NCBI RefSeq assembly: GCF_000337495.1
Contig: NZ_AOIS01000051.1
Coordinates: 74,198 to 138,197, forward strand
Direction: 5' to 3'
DNA from: Haloterrigena salina JCM 13891
GTDB taxonomy: Archaea > Halobacteriota > Halobacteria > Halobacteriales > Natrialbaceae
DNA length: 64,000 nt
The notes beneath the pieces were generated by a model, which searched no databases, was not told the origin of the DNA, and saw only the letters and a program-made list of their open reading frames with translations. Shown in pieces: positions 17,452-27,741 of the stretch; within the stretch, counting starts at the first letter, position 1; every line of letters starts with the position of its first letter. Made by a program: the position numbers and the translations under genes.

Positions 17452-18699
17452 ATGGAGCACGAGCACGTACGGGACGTCGATCCCGCCGTCGCCGATGCAC
17501 TCGAGGGAGAGGTCGACCGCCAACGAGAGACGCTGCAGATGATCGCCAGCGAGAACCACGTCAGTCAGGCGGTCATCGACGCGCAGGGCAGCGCCCTGAC
17601 GAACAAGTACGCCGAGGGGTATCCCGGCTCGCGCTACTACGGCGGCTGCGAGTACGCCGACGAGGTCGAACAGCTGGCCATCGACCGCGCGACCGAGCTG
17701 TTCGGCGCCGAACACGTCAACGTCCAGCCCCACTCGGGCACGCAGGCCAACCAGGCCGTCTACTTCGCGATGCTCGAGCCCGGCGACAAGATCCTCTCGC
17801 TGGATCTCAACCACGGCGGCCACCTGAGCCACGGCCATCCGGCGAACTTCGTCGGGCAGCTCTACGAGGTCGAACAGTACGAGGTCGACGCCGAGACGGG
17901 CTACCTCGACTACGAGGGCCTCGCGGAACACGCCGAGGAGTTCGAGCCGGACATCATCGTCTCCGGCTACTCCGCGTACCCGCGCGAGATCGAGTGGGAG
18001 CGTATCCAGGAGGCCGCCGACAGCGTCGGCGCGCTCCACCTCGCCGACATCGCCCACATCACCGGCCTCGTCGCCGCCGGCGTCCATCCCTCGCCGGTCG
18101 GCACCGCCGACTTCGTCACCGGCTCGACCCACAAGACGATCCGCTCGGGTCGGGGTGGCATCGTCATGTGCGACGAGGAGTACGCCGACGACATCGACGC
18201 GGCGGTCTTCCCCGGCGGACAGGGCGGCCCGCTCATGCACAACATCGCGGGCAAGGCCGTCGGCTTCAAGGAGGCGCTCGAGCCCGAGTTCGAGGACTAC
18301 GCCGAACAGACCGTCGCCAACGCGAAGGCCCTCGGCGAGAGACTCGCCGAAAACGGCTTCTCGCTGGTTTCGGAGGGGACGGACAACCACCTCGTCCTCG
18401 TCGACCTCCGCGAGAGCCACCCCGACACCTCCGGCGGCGACGCCGAGGAGGCCCTAGAGGAGGCCGGCATCGTCCTCAACGGGAACACGGTCCCCGGCGA
18501 GACGCGCTCGCCGTTCGACCCCTCGGGCATCCGCGCGGGCACGCCCGCGCTGACCACCCGCGGCTTCGACGAGGAGGACTGCCGCAAGGTGGGCGACCTG
18601 ATCACCCGCGTCGTCGACGCCCCCGAGGACGAGGCCGTCCTCGAGGAGGTCCGCGAGGAAGTCGCGACGCTGTGTGACGCGAACCCGCTGTACGAATAA
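17452..18699 (+). CDS. glyA: serine hydroxymethyltransferase
   Basis: 415-residue PLP enzyme interconverting serine and glycine with transfer of a one-carbon unit to tetrahydrofolate. Family segments in order: LQMIASENHVSQAVIDAQGSAL, NKYAEGYPGSRYYGGCEYAD, VQPHSGTQANQAVY, and the PLP-lysine motif GSTHKTIRSGRGG with Lys228 binding the cofactor. The C-terminal domain ends GIRAGTPALTTRGF and beyond. Full length for the family. It is followed, with one unknown and one hydrolase gene between, by folD, placing two folate-cycle enzymes within 4.2 kb. Leaderless promoter upstream. Confidence 0.97.
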   Translation: MEHEHVRDVDPAVADALEGEVDRQRETLQMIASENHVSQAVIDAQGSALTNKYAEGYPGSRYYGGCEYADEVEQLAIDRATELFGAEHVNVQPHSGTQANQAVYFAMLEPGDKILSLDLNHGGHLSHGHPANFVGQLYEVEQYEVDAETGYLDYEGLAEHAEEFEPDIIVSGYSAYPREIEWERIQEAADSVGALHLADIAHITGLVAAGVHPSPVGTADFVTGSTHKTIRSGRGGIVMCDEEYADDIDAAVFPGGQGGPLMHNIAGKAVGFKEALEPEFEDYAEQTVANAKALGERLAENGFSLVSEGTDNHLVLVDLRESHPDTSGGDAEEALEEAGIVLNGNTVPGETRSPFDPSGIRAGTPALTTRGFDEEDCRKVGDLITRVVDAPEDEAVLEEVREEVATLCDANPLYE

Positions 18700-18784
18700 G
18701 CGAACGACGCCGCGGCCGCCGATTTCCGAGCCCCTGTCACTCGCCGGCACGCGGCTTTTCCACCGGCTGGACGTACCGCCGTCA

Positions 18785-19741
18785 ATGGCTACGAATCCGA
18801 CCGGAACCGTTCTCGACGACGATCGACTGCTCGAGCTTCGCGAGACCGCGACGACGGCGGCCTCGGAACTGGCCCTCGAGGTGACGCCGGTCGCCGACTT
18901 TATGGGCGCCGAGGCGGGCGACCACGTCGACTGGGGCGTCGACGAGTACGAGGACGAACCGATGCTCGTTCTCAGTGCGATCCCGGACCCACAGACCGGC
19001 GACGCGCCGTACCCGCGCCAGCTCCGCGAGGAGGGCGGCGAAATCGTCGCGCCCGTCCCCGATCCGCTGGTGCGCGCCGCCTCGCCAGAGGGGCTGGGAC
19101 TGGACCTCGAGTCCTACGACGCCGACCGGCCGCTGCTGTTCGACGCGATGACGGCCGCCGAGACGATCGGCCTCGTTCCGGTCCGATTCGACGACGGCGA
19201 TCCGTACCGTCCCGAGCCGCTGCCGGGGACGCCGGACGACAGCGACCCCGTCGCCGAGGAGACCATCGCCCGCGAGCGCGATGGCGATCCGACCCCGCGA
19301 CCCGAGACGATGGACGCGCCGATCGACGCGCTCGTGCTCGACGAGGTCATGGCCGAGGCTCCCACCGACGTCCCCGAAGCCGACGTCGTCGGGATCCTCG
19401 AGGGGATCGAAACCCACGATATCGTCGGCTCGGGCGATCACGTCGCCGGCAAACCGCCCCTCACGGTCGACGATCGGGCGGTGTGCCTGCTCGAGGACGG
19501 GGCGTGGACCGACCGAATCGCGCCGGCGCTCGAGTCGAACGCCGTCGATGTCGACGCGGACGCGCTCGAGGCTGCGCGGGAGGCCCACGAGCGACAGGCG
19601 CTTCGGCTGATCGACGCCGCGGACGCGGACGAGTACGGCGACCTCGAGACGACGTACGAACCGGTGGTCACCGCCGAGCGAGACACGGCCGAGTGGGAGA
19701 TTTCGGAGACGGGAACGGACGACCGGAGCCCAGAGGAGTGA
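18785..19741 (+). CDS. conserved haloarchaeal protein of unknown function
   Basis: 318 residues, acidic, not recognised. No membrane segments, Cys pairs or nucleotide-binding loop. The N-terminal 110 residues look like a compact alpha/beta domain (LLELRETATTAASELALEVTPVADFMG...DEPMLVLSAIPDPQTG). The middle is Pro/Asp-rich. The C-terminal third is helical and charged (ALEAAREAHERQALRLIDAADADEYGDLE). It lies 85 bases after glyA on the same strand and could be co-transcribed, though no function follows from that. ATG start at the first position consistent with the acidic composition. Confidence 0.6.
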   Translation: MATNPTGTVLDDDRLLELRETATTAASELALEVTPVADFMGAEAGDHVDWGVDEYEDEPMLVLSAIPDPQTGDAPYPRQLREEGGEIVAPVPDPLVRAASPEGLGLDLESYDADRPLLFDAMTAAETIGLVPVRFDDGDPYRPEPLPGTPDDSDPVAEETIARERDGDPTPRPETMDAPIDALVLDEVMAEAPTDVPEADVVGILEGIETHDIVGSGDHVAGKPPLTVDDRAVCLLEDGAWTDRIAPALESNAVDVDADALEAAREAHERQALRLIDAADADEYGDLETTYEPVVTAERDTAEWEISETGTDDRSPEE

Positions 19742-19841
19742 CCGACGCTTCTCGCCGCTGATCCGACTCGAGCGGTCCGACTTCCATCAAAACCTTTCGA
19801 GCCACCTACCTTTTTGTGCCCTGTGATTGCGTATCACACGC

Positions 19842-20663
19842 ATGGGTGAGGATTCGGCGACAGCGATGTACCGCACTAGGACCGACGCGTTGACGACCGA
19901 TGTCGGGGAAGGGCGGCCGGTCGTCTTCGCCCACGGAACGCTGATGGACCGGACGATGTTCGCGCCGCAACTCGAGGCACTGAGGGACGAGTACCGAGCG
20001 GTCGCCTACGATCTGCGGGCACGGACGGACCGGTACGCGTCGGACTACGACCTCTGGGACCTGACCGACGACTGCGCGGCGCTGCTAGATGGGATCGGCG
20101 AGGATAGCGCCGTCATCGTCGGGATGTCCATGGGCGGATTCATGGGCCTGCGCTTCGCGCTCAGGTACCCGGAGCGGGTCAACGGACTCGTCCTGATCGA
20201 CTCGATGGCGACGCCTCACCCTGCAGAGCAACGGGAAGCCTACGCCGACCTCGTCGCGCCGTTCGAGGGGATGCACGACCCGACGCCGCGAGAGATCGCC
20301 GAGGGGTCGACGGCCGAACTCTTCGGCGAGACGACCCACGAGGAGAACCCCGAACTCATCGAGACCTGGGTCGATCGCTGGGCCACCTACCCTGGCGCGG
20401 CGGTCCACAACGAACTCCACTCCTGGCTCGGCCGCGAGGACGTCACTGACCGTCTCTCGGAGATCGACGTCCCCACGCTGATCATCCACGGCGAGGAGGA
20501 CCCGTCGATCGCACCCTCGCAGGCCGAACCGATGCTCGAGGAACTCCCCGACGCCGAGATGGAGGTGATCCCGGAGGCAGGTCACACCTCTAATCTCGAG
20601 CGGCCGGAACCGGTCATCGAGGCGATCCGAACCTTCCTCGACGAACGGTTCCGACCGGCCTAG
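19842..20663 (+). CDS. alpha/beta-fold hydrolase
   Basis: 273-residue serine hydrolase of the alpha/beta fold. The oxyanion loop is VVFAHGTLMD (about residues 27-36). The nucleophile elbow is GMSMGG with Ser96. The acid is in IIHGEEDPSI and the catalytic His in PEAGHTSNLE near the C terminus, so the triad is complete. The short cap region (residues about 120-200) resembles 3-oxoadipate enol-lactonase and haloperoxidase-like esterases; the substrate is unknown. I use the ATG at 19842; an internal ATG at 19866 (MYRTRTD) is an alternative start. Confidence 0.85.
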   Translation: MGEDSATAMYRTRTDALTTDVGEGRPVVFAHGTLMDRTMFAPQLEALRDEYRAVAYDLRARTDRYASDYDLWDLTDDCAALLDGIGEDSAVIVGMSMGGFMGLRFALRYPERVNGLVLIDSMATPHPAEQREAYADLVAPFEGMHDPTPREIAEGSTAELFGETTHEENPELIETWVDRWATYPGAAVHNELHSWLGREDVTDRLSEIDVPTLIIHGEEDPSIAPSQAEPMLEELPDAEMEVIPEAGHTSNLERPEPVIEAIRTFLDERFRPA

Positions 20664-20755
20664 TATCCACGTTTGTGCCTATTCGGCCGCTCGACGGAGC
20701 CAGTTCTGAGCACGAATCCGAGGGTTGATTAGCCTCGCGGTCGCCCACTCGAGTA

Positions 20756-21649
20756 ATGACCGAGATCATCGACGGCGACGCCGTCGCGAGTCAGATTCGA
20801 GACGACCTGACCGACGCGATCGAGACGCTCGCCGACGCGGGCGCGCGTCCGGGGCTGGCGACCGTGCTGATGGGCGACGATCCCGCGAGCCAGACCTACG
20901 TCAACATGAAGCAACGCGACTGCGAAGAGGTCGGCATCGAGAGCTACCACGTCGATGTCGACGGCGACGCCTCGCCCGAGACGCTGTACGACGAGATCGC
21001 CGACCTCAACGACAACGACGACGTTCACGGCTACATCGTGCAGGCCCCGGTTCCCGATCACGTCGACTACCGCGAGGTTATCCGCCGGGTCGACCCCGCG
21101 AAGGACGTCGACGGCTTCCACCCCGAGAACGTCGGCCGACTCGTCGCCGGCGACGCCCGCTTCCGTCCCTGCACCCCCCACGGCGTCCAGAAACTGCTCG
21201 AGTCTGCCGACATCGACACCGAGGGCAAGGACGTCACGATCGTCGGCCGCTCGGACATCGTCGGCAAACCGCTGGCCAACCTGCTGATCCAGAAGGCCGA
21301 CGATGGAAACGCGACGGTGACCGTCTGTCACTCCCGGACCGAGGATCTCGCCGAGAAGACCCGCAGCGCCGACGTCGTCGTCGCCGCCGCCGGCGCGCCG
21401 GAACTCGTCGACGGCTCGATGATCGGCGAGGGCGCGGTCGTGATCGACGTCGGCGTCAACCGCGTCGACGCGGACAACGAGAAGGGGTACGAACTGGTCG
21501 GCGACGTCGAGTTCGAGAGCGCGACGGAGCAGGCGAGCGCGATCACGCCCGTCCCGGGCGGCGTCGGCCCGATGACGCGGGCAATGTTGCTGTACAACAC
21601 GGTCAAGGCCGCGAGCCTGCAGGAAGACATCGACGTCGACCTGCCCTGA
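20756..21649 (+). CDS. folD: bifunctional methylenetetrahydrofolate dehydrogenase/cyclohydrolase
   Basis: 297-residue FolD, which oxidises 5,10-methylene-THF to methenyl-THF and hydrolyses it to 10-formyl-THF. Signature segments: LATVLMGDDPASQTYVNMKQRDCEEVGI, the YIVQAPVPDHVDYREVI region, PCTPHGVQKLLE, and the NADP-binding VTIVGRSDIVGKPLANLL. The PGGVGPMTRAML motif is complete near the C terminus. The acceptor is probably THF in haloarchaea, since thyA and dihydrofolate reductase genes also occur in this window. Preceded by an AT-poor spacer; the ATG at 20756 is the only good start. Confidence 0.96.
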   Translation: MTEIIDGDAVASQIRDDLTDAIETLADAGARPGLATVLMGDDPASQTYVNMKQRDCEEVGIESYHVDVDGDASPETLYDEIADLNDNDDVHGYIVQAPVPDHVDYREVIRRVDPAKDVDGFHPENVGRLVAGDARFRPCTPHGVQKLLESADIDTEGKDVTIVGRSDIVGKPLANLLIQKADDGNATVTVCHSRTEDLAEKTRSADVVVAAAGAPELVDGSMIGEGAVVIDVGVNRVDADNEKGYELVGDVEFESATEQASAITPVPGGVGPMTRAMLLYNTVKAASLQEDIDVDLP

Positions 21650-21794
21650 CCGGACGCTGCGATCGAACTCCGGATCGGTTTCTCGAGGCTTCGGTACGCT
21701 GTTCTCCTCGAGCCGCCGGATCGTTCTCGAGCCCGCTGTGAACCCGGCGCTCGGCTGCGTCGCTCGACCGTGGGGCGTAGACTCGCCTCTCCGT

Positions 21795-22141
21795 TCACCC
21801 GTCGTCGAACCGAATCAGCCGGCGCTCCTCGAGTTGCATGAGGAAGTGCGCGAGCGTCTCGTCCACGGGAGCGACGCGCTCGTCGGCGTGGGAGTCCGCG
21901 ACGACCGATGCGATCTCGGCGACGGTGTGGTCGCCGTCGCAGCGGCGCCAGACCGTCGCCCCGACGGGATCCAGCGCGAGTTCCCGCTCCCGACTCGTCC
22001 CGAAGAGATCGAACAGGAACCGGTCGAGTCGGTTGCGCGGCGTCTTCGTCCAGTAGACGGTGACTCGAGGCTCGCCGTCGACGGTCGTCTCCTCCCAGTC
22101 GTCGGCGGTCCGGATCGGGACGGCGCTCGGCCCGTGCGAAC

Positions 22142-22145
<4 letters not shown>
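21795..22145 (-). CDS. PqqD-like (RiPP recognition element fold) protein
   Basis: 116-residue small protein matching the PqqD family. The core (ELALDPVGATVWRRCDGDHTVAEIASVVADSHADE...VDETLAHFLMQLEERRLIRF) is the winged-helix PqqD fold. The N-terminal 50 residues are family-specific. PqqD domains bind leader peptides for radical-SAM peptide modification, but no radical-SAM enzyme or precursor is visible near. Its ATG overlaps the OPT transporter stop (ATGA), giving a two-gene operon. Haloarchaeal PqqD-like proteins often occur singly, so the role is open. Confidence 0.75.
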
Positions 22146-24118
<1,973 letters not shown>

Positions 24119-24359
24119 AGTGTGTTCGTGTGTACAGGACCCCCGCGAGCGGTCGCTCGCGCCGGCCGCTGTTGGCTCGCGCAGGAACCCGTTCCGTCGA
24201 GCGATCCGGGCCGATCGAGGGCGGTCCGTACGTTCGTCAGAACGTTCTCGATCGACGGTATAAGAGCGGCAAGATTTACACCGGGATGGTAAGATAATTA
24301 ACCGATCGGTGCCCGGCGTTCGCGAGGTCGGTGCTTCCGGACCCGTCGCGGTCGCCGAC

Positions 24360-25127
24360 TCAGTTCCCGAACCGGCCGCCCGAACCGTCGGCTCCGAACT
24401 CGAGGTCCTCGAGGCGGTCCTGCGCGCGGGTAAACGCGAGTTCGTCGCCGCGGAGGCCGTTCGCCAGGTCGCGGGCGGCCTCGATCAGTCGATCGGCGGT
24501 CCGGGGATCGACGTCGCCGTCGAGCATCCGGACGCGGGTGACGTGTTCGCCGAGCGTCTCGAGGGCGCCGCGCTCGGCGGTCGTCAGGTCGCGATCCTCG
24601 GCCCAGGTGCGGATATCTCGGCGATAGTCGCGGACGGCGTTCGCGGCGGCGAGGCCGCGCGCACTCCGGAGGCCGGGCGGGACCTCCGCAGTGGGCGGCC
24701 GCTGGCCGCCGTCGGATCGCGGGCCGCCGCCGTCGGCGTCCCGGAGCAAGGAGAGGAAGTAGAGTTCTTCGCGCTCCTCGAGGTCGATCTCTCGGCGGAC
24801 GATATCGGCGACGTGGAGGAGTTCGTTCGCGGCCAGGTAGTCGTCGTCGAGTTCCCGGAGCGTGCCCGCGTTGACGAAGCCGCGCCGGCGGACGTACTCC
24901 CGACACTCCTCGCGGGCCCGCTCGGCGAGGTCGCCGACGGGCTGGTCGTCGATGGCGTTGCGGATCGCCGTGAGATCGAACGTGACCTGGAGATCGGTGT
25001 GTTCGGTCCGGTCGTCGACGCCGACGCTGTGGAGGCTCCCGCAGGCCGGACAGCCGACGCTGCCGGTCTCGTAGTACGACCACCGCGTCCCGCACTCCTT
25101 GCACTCGCGCTCGCCCCTGATCTTCAT
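24360..25127 (-). CDS. zinc-ribbon protein of unknown function
   Basis: 255 residues. The N terminus carries a compact zinc ribbon: CKECGTRW (Cys9 and Cys12 region) and CPACGS (about 26-29). The rest is helical and Arg/Glu-rich, with segments such as GDLAERAREECREYVRRRGFVNAGTLRELDDDYLAANELLHVADIV. I recall this architecture as an uncharacterised haloarchaeal family (DUF7117-like). The ATG at 25127 gives MKIRGERECKECG, which places the ribbon directly at the start; the longer frame adds an unlikely 11 residues. Nucleic-acid binding is plausible but unproven. Confidence 0.75.
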   Translation of the reverse strand: MKIRGERECKECGTRWSYYETGSVGCPACGSLHSVGVDDRTEHTDLQVTFDLTAIRNAIDDQPVGDLAERAREECREYVRRRGFVNAGTLRELDDDYLAANELLHVADIVRREIDLEEREELYFLSLLRDADGGGPRSDGGQRPPTAEVPPGLRSARGLAAANAVRDYRRDIRTWAEDRDLTTAERGALETLGEHVTRVRMLDGDVDPRTADRLIEAARDLANGLRGDELAFTRAQDRLEDLEFGADGSGGRFGN

Positions 25128-25160
25128 GGACGGTCCTACGCGCGGACGACCCAAAATCAC

Positions 25161-25476
25161 ACCGGAGTCGACCGAACGCCGCGGGGACGGTCGCCCGTTT
25201 CAGACGCGAAGGTGGTGACGGGGACTCTATCCAACCGATCGGGCTCGCTCCGCCGAGGTACCGGAACCGACGCGATCGAGAAACGTTCGTGATCGGTTCG
25301 ATCGCTGACGTGAGCGCCCCGAATTCCTGACAGTTACGTCGGCTACCGCCGGATTTACTGGCCGAACGGTACGAAACCGATGACGATCACGAACGGCTAG
25401 TCGACGTTCAATAGGTGATTAACGGACGGCAGTTGCAGGCCACACTGCAACCACATGGAACGTCCTTTCCAGGAAT
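25161..25476. other. intergenic spacer with no gene
   Basis: 316 bases between divergent genes. I see no coding frame or RNA gene. The last 70 bases (AATAGGTGATTAAC and beyond) are the AT-richest and probably contain the lipoprotein gene promoter. Confidence 0.45.
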
Positions 25477-26253
25477 ATGTCCGATTCAGAACTCAATCGA
25501 CGCAAGTTCGTCGCCGCAACAGGTACCGCAGGCGCGCTCGTACTCGCTGGCTGCGCTGACAGCGGACCCGGCGGCGGAGACAACGAAAGCGAAAACGGCG
25601 AAGAGACGAACGACACCGGAAACGGAAACGAGACCGAAGGGTCGGAAGACGAGACGTATTCCCTGACGGTCACCGTCGAGGACGATCAGGAGGAACCCGT
25701 CGAGGGTGCGACCGTCACGCTCGAGGAGGCCGGCAGCGGGATGCTCGGCGGCAACGGCGGCGAGAACGAGTCGGACAACGAGTCCAACGAGTCCGACGAC
25801 ATGCTCGGCGGCAACGGCGAGGAAAACGACTCCGACAACGAGTCGGAAGTCGGCTCGTTCGTCCAAGAGGACAACGAGTCCGAGAACGAGTCCGACGACA
25901 TGCTCGGCGGCGAGAACGAGTCGGAGAACGAATCAGGCAACGAGACCGAGGACGGCGGACTCGGTACCAGCGAGGAGGAGTGGCCGCGAGAAGAGGAGAC
26001 CGACGAGAACGGCGAAGTCGAGTTCGACGAACTCGAGGACGGCGAGTACACCGTCACCGCGGAAAGCGAAGGCGAGGAAGCCGAGGACGACGTCGAGATC
26101 GACGGCGGCGACGAGGAGGTAACGCTGACCCTCGGCGAGAGCGGCAGCTCGGGTAACGAGTCGGACAACGAGTCCGACGACGGCATGCTGGGCGGCAGCG
26201 GCGAGGAAAACGAGTCGGACAACGCGTCCGATAACGAATCGGACGACAGCTAA
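25477..26253 (+). CDS. Tat-exported lipoprotein with Asn/Glu/Ser/Asp repeats in a carboxypeptidase-regulatory-like domain
   Basis: 258-residue secreted lipoprotein. The N terminus has a twin-arginine motif (NRRKFVAA, Arg8-Arg9), a hydrophobic core and a lipobox LAGC (Cys26 lipidation). Residues about 62-86 (YSLTVTVEDDQEEPVEGATVTLEE) and about 168-222 (TDENGEVEFDELEDGEYTVTAESEG...VTLTLGE) are the two halves of one carboxypeptidase regulatory-like beta-sandwich. Between them, and again at the C terminus, are four copies of a MLGG...EN(E/D)S(D/E)NES repeat. NES and NAS sequons are very frequent, suggesting N-glycosylation. Ligand unknown; probably a surface protein. Confidence 0.8.
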   Translation: MSDSELNRRKFVAATGTAGALVLAGCADSGPGGGDNESENGEETNDTGNGNETEGSEDETYSLTVTVEDDQEEPVEGATVTLEEAGSGMLGGNGGENESDNESNESDDMLGGNGEENDSDNESEVGSFVQEDNESENESDDMLGGENESENESGNETEDGGLGTSEEEWPREEETDENGEVEFDELEDGEYTVTAESEGEEAEDDVEIDGGDEEVTLTLGESGSSGNESDNESDDGMLGGSGEENESDNASDNESDDS

Positions 26254-26679
26254 CGCCGATCGACAGCGCGCAGCGGTAGCCGACGGAAATCTGGCGGTCG
26301 ATCGGCGGCCGCCGTGTCCCATCGCTTTTTCAGACGCTCGTCGGGGAGCGACAGCGACGGAGTCGGAGTCGGAGTCGGAGTCGGACGTCTCCGTCTGTCT
26401 CTCGGCGATCGGAATCGCTCGCGAACGGCTTGTGAACTGTTGTCGCTCTCAAATCGCTTCCTTATCGCCGAAAGCGTCGGCGGCGATCGGTAGCCGCCGT
26501 CCCAATCCCCAGTTATTTCCAGCCTGTCGAGAGCTGGATCTCGAGCTGCCGGGTGGAGTCGAACGAGTGACCGGCACCGTCCCGAGAGCAACGCCCCCGT
26601 CGGTCCATGTTCACCGCCGGCGACGGCTCGAACCCCGTCCGGCGACCGTTTTTTCTGTTCTCCGGCCCTAGTGGCGAGT
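26254..26679. other. intergenic spacer with a GGAGTC microsatellite
   Basis: 426 bases without a convincing gene. It contains four tandem GGAGTC units at 26359-26382 and a T-run (CGCTTTTTC) about 70 bases past the lipoprotein stop that may be its terminator. The minus-strand frame across it is low-complexity (Pro-Thr repeats) and runs antisense to the next gene, so I do not call it. Confidence 0.5.
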
Positions 26680-26826
26680 ATGCGCGACGAAGAAGAAATC
26701 CGCGAGCAGTACGAGTTCCTCACCGAACACCTCGAGAGCGAAGACATGCGCCACGAGGGCGTCAGGCAGATGTTCACCCACTACAAGCGCGCCATCGGCT
26801 GGGTGCTCGAAGAGGAGCACATCTGA
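26680..26826 (+). CDS. small conserved-looking acidic protein (48 aa)
   Basis: A 48-residue frame, MRDEEEIREQYEFLTEHL...HYKRAIGWVLEEEHI. It is amphipathic and helical throughout, with strongly coding composition (GC at third positions, acidic). Such short helical proteins are widespread in haloarchaea, and this looks like a real gene. A T-rich stretch (CGTTTTTTCTG) lies about 25-33 bases upstream and could act as the promoter. Function unknown. Confidence 0.6.
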   Translation: MRDEEEIREQYEFLTEHLESEDMRHEGVRQMFTHYKRAIGWVLEEEHI

Positions 26827-26950
26827 GCCGCGGAACGTATCAAACGCCGATCCGGTGTCGTTACTTTTAAGTATTCTCGGCGAAAGCGTTCAGATGACGC
26901 TTCGCTTGGAGGGCCGAAGCGTCAGCGGGGACCAATTCAGGGCGGCAAGC

Positions 26951-26981
26951 GATCGCGTGACACTTTTCCCGTCACGCGATC
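26951..26981. repeat. 11-bp perfect inverted repeat
   Basis: GATCGCGTGAC, nine bases (ACTTTTCCC), then GTCACGCGATC. It could be a hairpin terminator for the upstream small gene or a regulatory site; the T-rich run lies in the loop, not after the stem. Confidence 0.6.
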
Positions 26982-27116
26982 TGCTTTCCTGTTTCGAACT
27001 CACATTTCACAGCGACCGCGTTCTCGATCGCAACCGAATCTCACTGCTACTCGAAGCCGCCTTTCTCGCACTCCGATATCATTAAAATACCGAAACGATA
27101 CGGACGGTGTGTAAAC

Positions 27117-27206
27117 ATGAACTGCACGTTACGTGAATTAGCGCGAGAACCCATCATAGCCGTTATCTATTCGGAATCGCACGCAAACGACGCGGTCGAT
27201 CGGTAA
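27117..27206 (+). CDS. possible 29-residue leaderless small ORF
   Basis: MNCTLRELAREPIIAVIYSE... to a TAA, 29 residues. An AT-rich ATTAAAATAC lies 27-36 bases before the ATG, the right distance for a leaderless start. Composition is less halophilic than that of the neighbours. Speculative. Confidence 0.22.
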   Translation: MNCTLRELAREPIIAVIYSESHANDAVDR

Positions 27207-27212
27207 TATCGC

Positions 27213-27228
27213 TGTTTCGATCGAAACA
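27213..27228. promoter_or_regulatory. 16-bp perfect palindrome, candidate operator of the PadR gene
   Basis: TGTTTCGATCGAAACA, a perfect palindrome ending 12 bases before the TATA-like TATTAAAT of the padR-family gene. Its position next to the core promoter is typical of an operator for a dimeric winged-helix regulator, possibly the gene's own product. Confidence 0.5.
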
Positions 27229-27240
27229 ACCCGATAGCCT

Positions 27241-27248
27241 TATTAAAT
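27241..27248 (+). promoter_or_regulatory. TATA-like element of the PadR gene
   Basis: TATTAAAT, 32-39 bases before the ATG at 27280, implying a leader of roughly 10 bases. Confidence 0.5.
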
Positions 27249-27279
27249 TTCGACAGTAAGTGCAACTGGTACTTTCCCA

Positions 27280-27555
27280 ATGTACGACCTGACAGGATTC
27301 CAGCGAGATCTGCTGTACGTCATCGCCGGCGAGGAGGAGCCCCACGGGCTAGCGATCAAGGAGGAACTCGAGAACTACTACGAGAAGGAGATCCACCACG
27401 GTCGACTCTACCCGAACCTCGACACTCTCGTCGACAAGGGCCTCGTCGAGAAGGGACGGCGCGACCGCCGGACGAACTTCTACACCCTGACTCGACGCGG
27501 TCGCCGCGAACTCGAGGCCCGTCGCGAGTGGGAGGGACAGTACGTCGACCTGTAA
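27280..27555 (+). CDS. PadR family transcriptional regulator
   Basis: 91-residue winged-helix repressor of the PadR family. LTGFQRDLLYVIAGEEEPHGLAIKEELE is the first helix pair, the recognition region is HHGRLYPNLDTLVDKGLVEKG, and the wing is RRDRRTNFYTLTRRGRRELEARREWEGQ. The long C-terminal dimerisation helix of larger PadR proteins is missing, as in the short haloarchaeal subfamily. Targets are unknown. A 16-bp palindrome next to its promoter suggests autoregulation. The next gene downstream is an MgtC/DUF4010 membrane protein. Confidence 0.92.
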   Translation: MYDLTGFQRDLLYVIAGEEEPHGLAIKEELENYYEKEIHHGRLYPNLDTLVDKGLVEKGRRDRRTNFYTLTRRGRRELEARREWEGQYVDL

Positions 27556-27741
27556 CGACGGACCGCTCGCCCCGTCGCACGTAGCACGTCGCTCGATCGC
27601 GCCCGATCGCTTCGCTCGCGGGTTTGCGGTTCGGCGTCGAGGATCGTCTCGTCACTCGCCTTCCTCGAGTTCCGCGGCGCTTTTCCGCGTTTCCGTCGGT
27701 CGCTCGAGGCGACGCTCGCCTTGCGAGCCAGCGCGCCGTTT

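Larger units (their letters stand above)
26827..27279. other. intergenic region with two strong inverted repeats
   Basis: 453 bases, lower GC than the surroundings. It holds an 11-bp inverted repeat (26951-26981), a possible 29-codon frame from 27117 preceded by an ATTAAAATAC element, a 16-bp palindrome (27213-27228) and the TATA-like TATTAAAT (27241-27248) of the PadR gene. A 76-residue plus-strand frame across 26855-27085 has no protein-like pattern and is rejected. Confidence 0.5.

Noticed and set aside
26250..26777. 175-codon minus-strand frame with Pro-Thr repeats
   Set aside because: Derived from the GGAGTC microsatellite and antisense to the 48-residue gene; no protein-like pattern.
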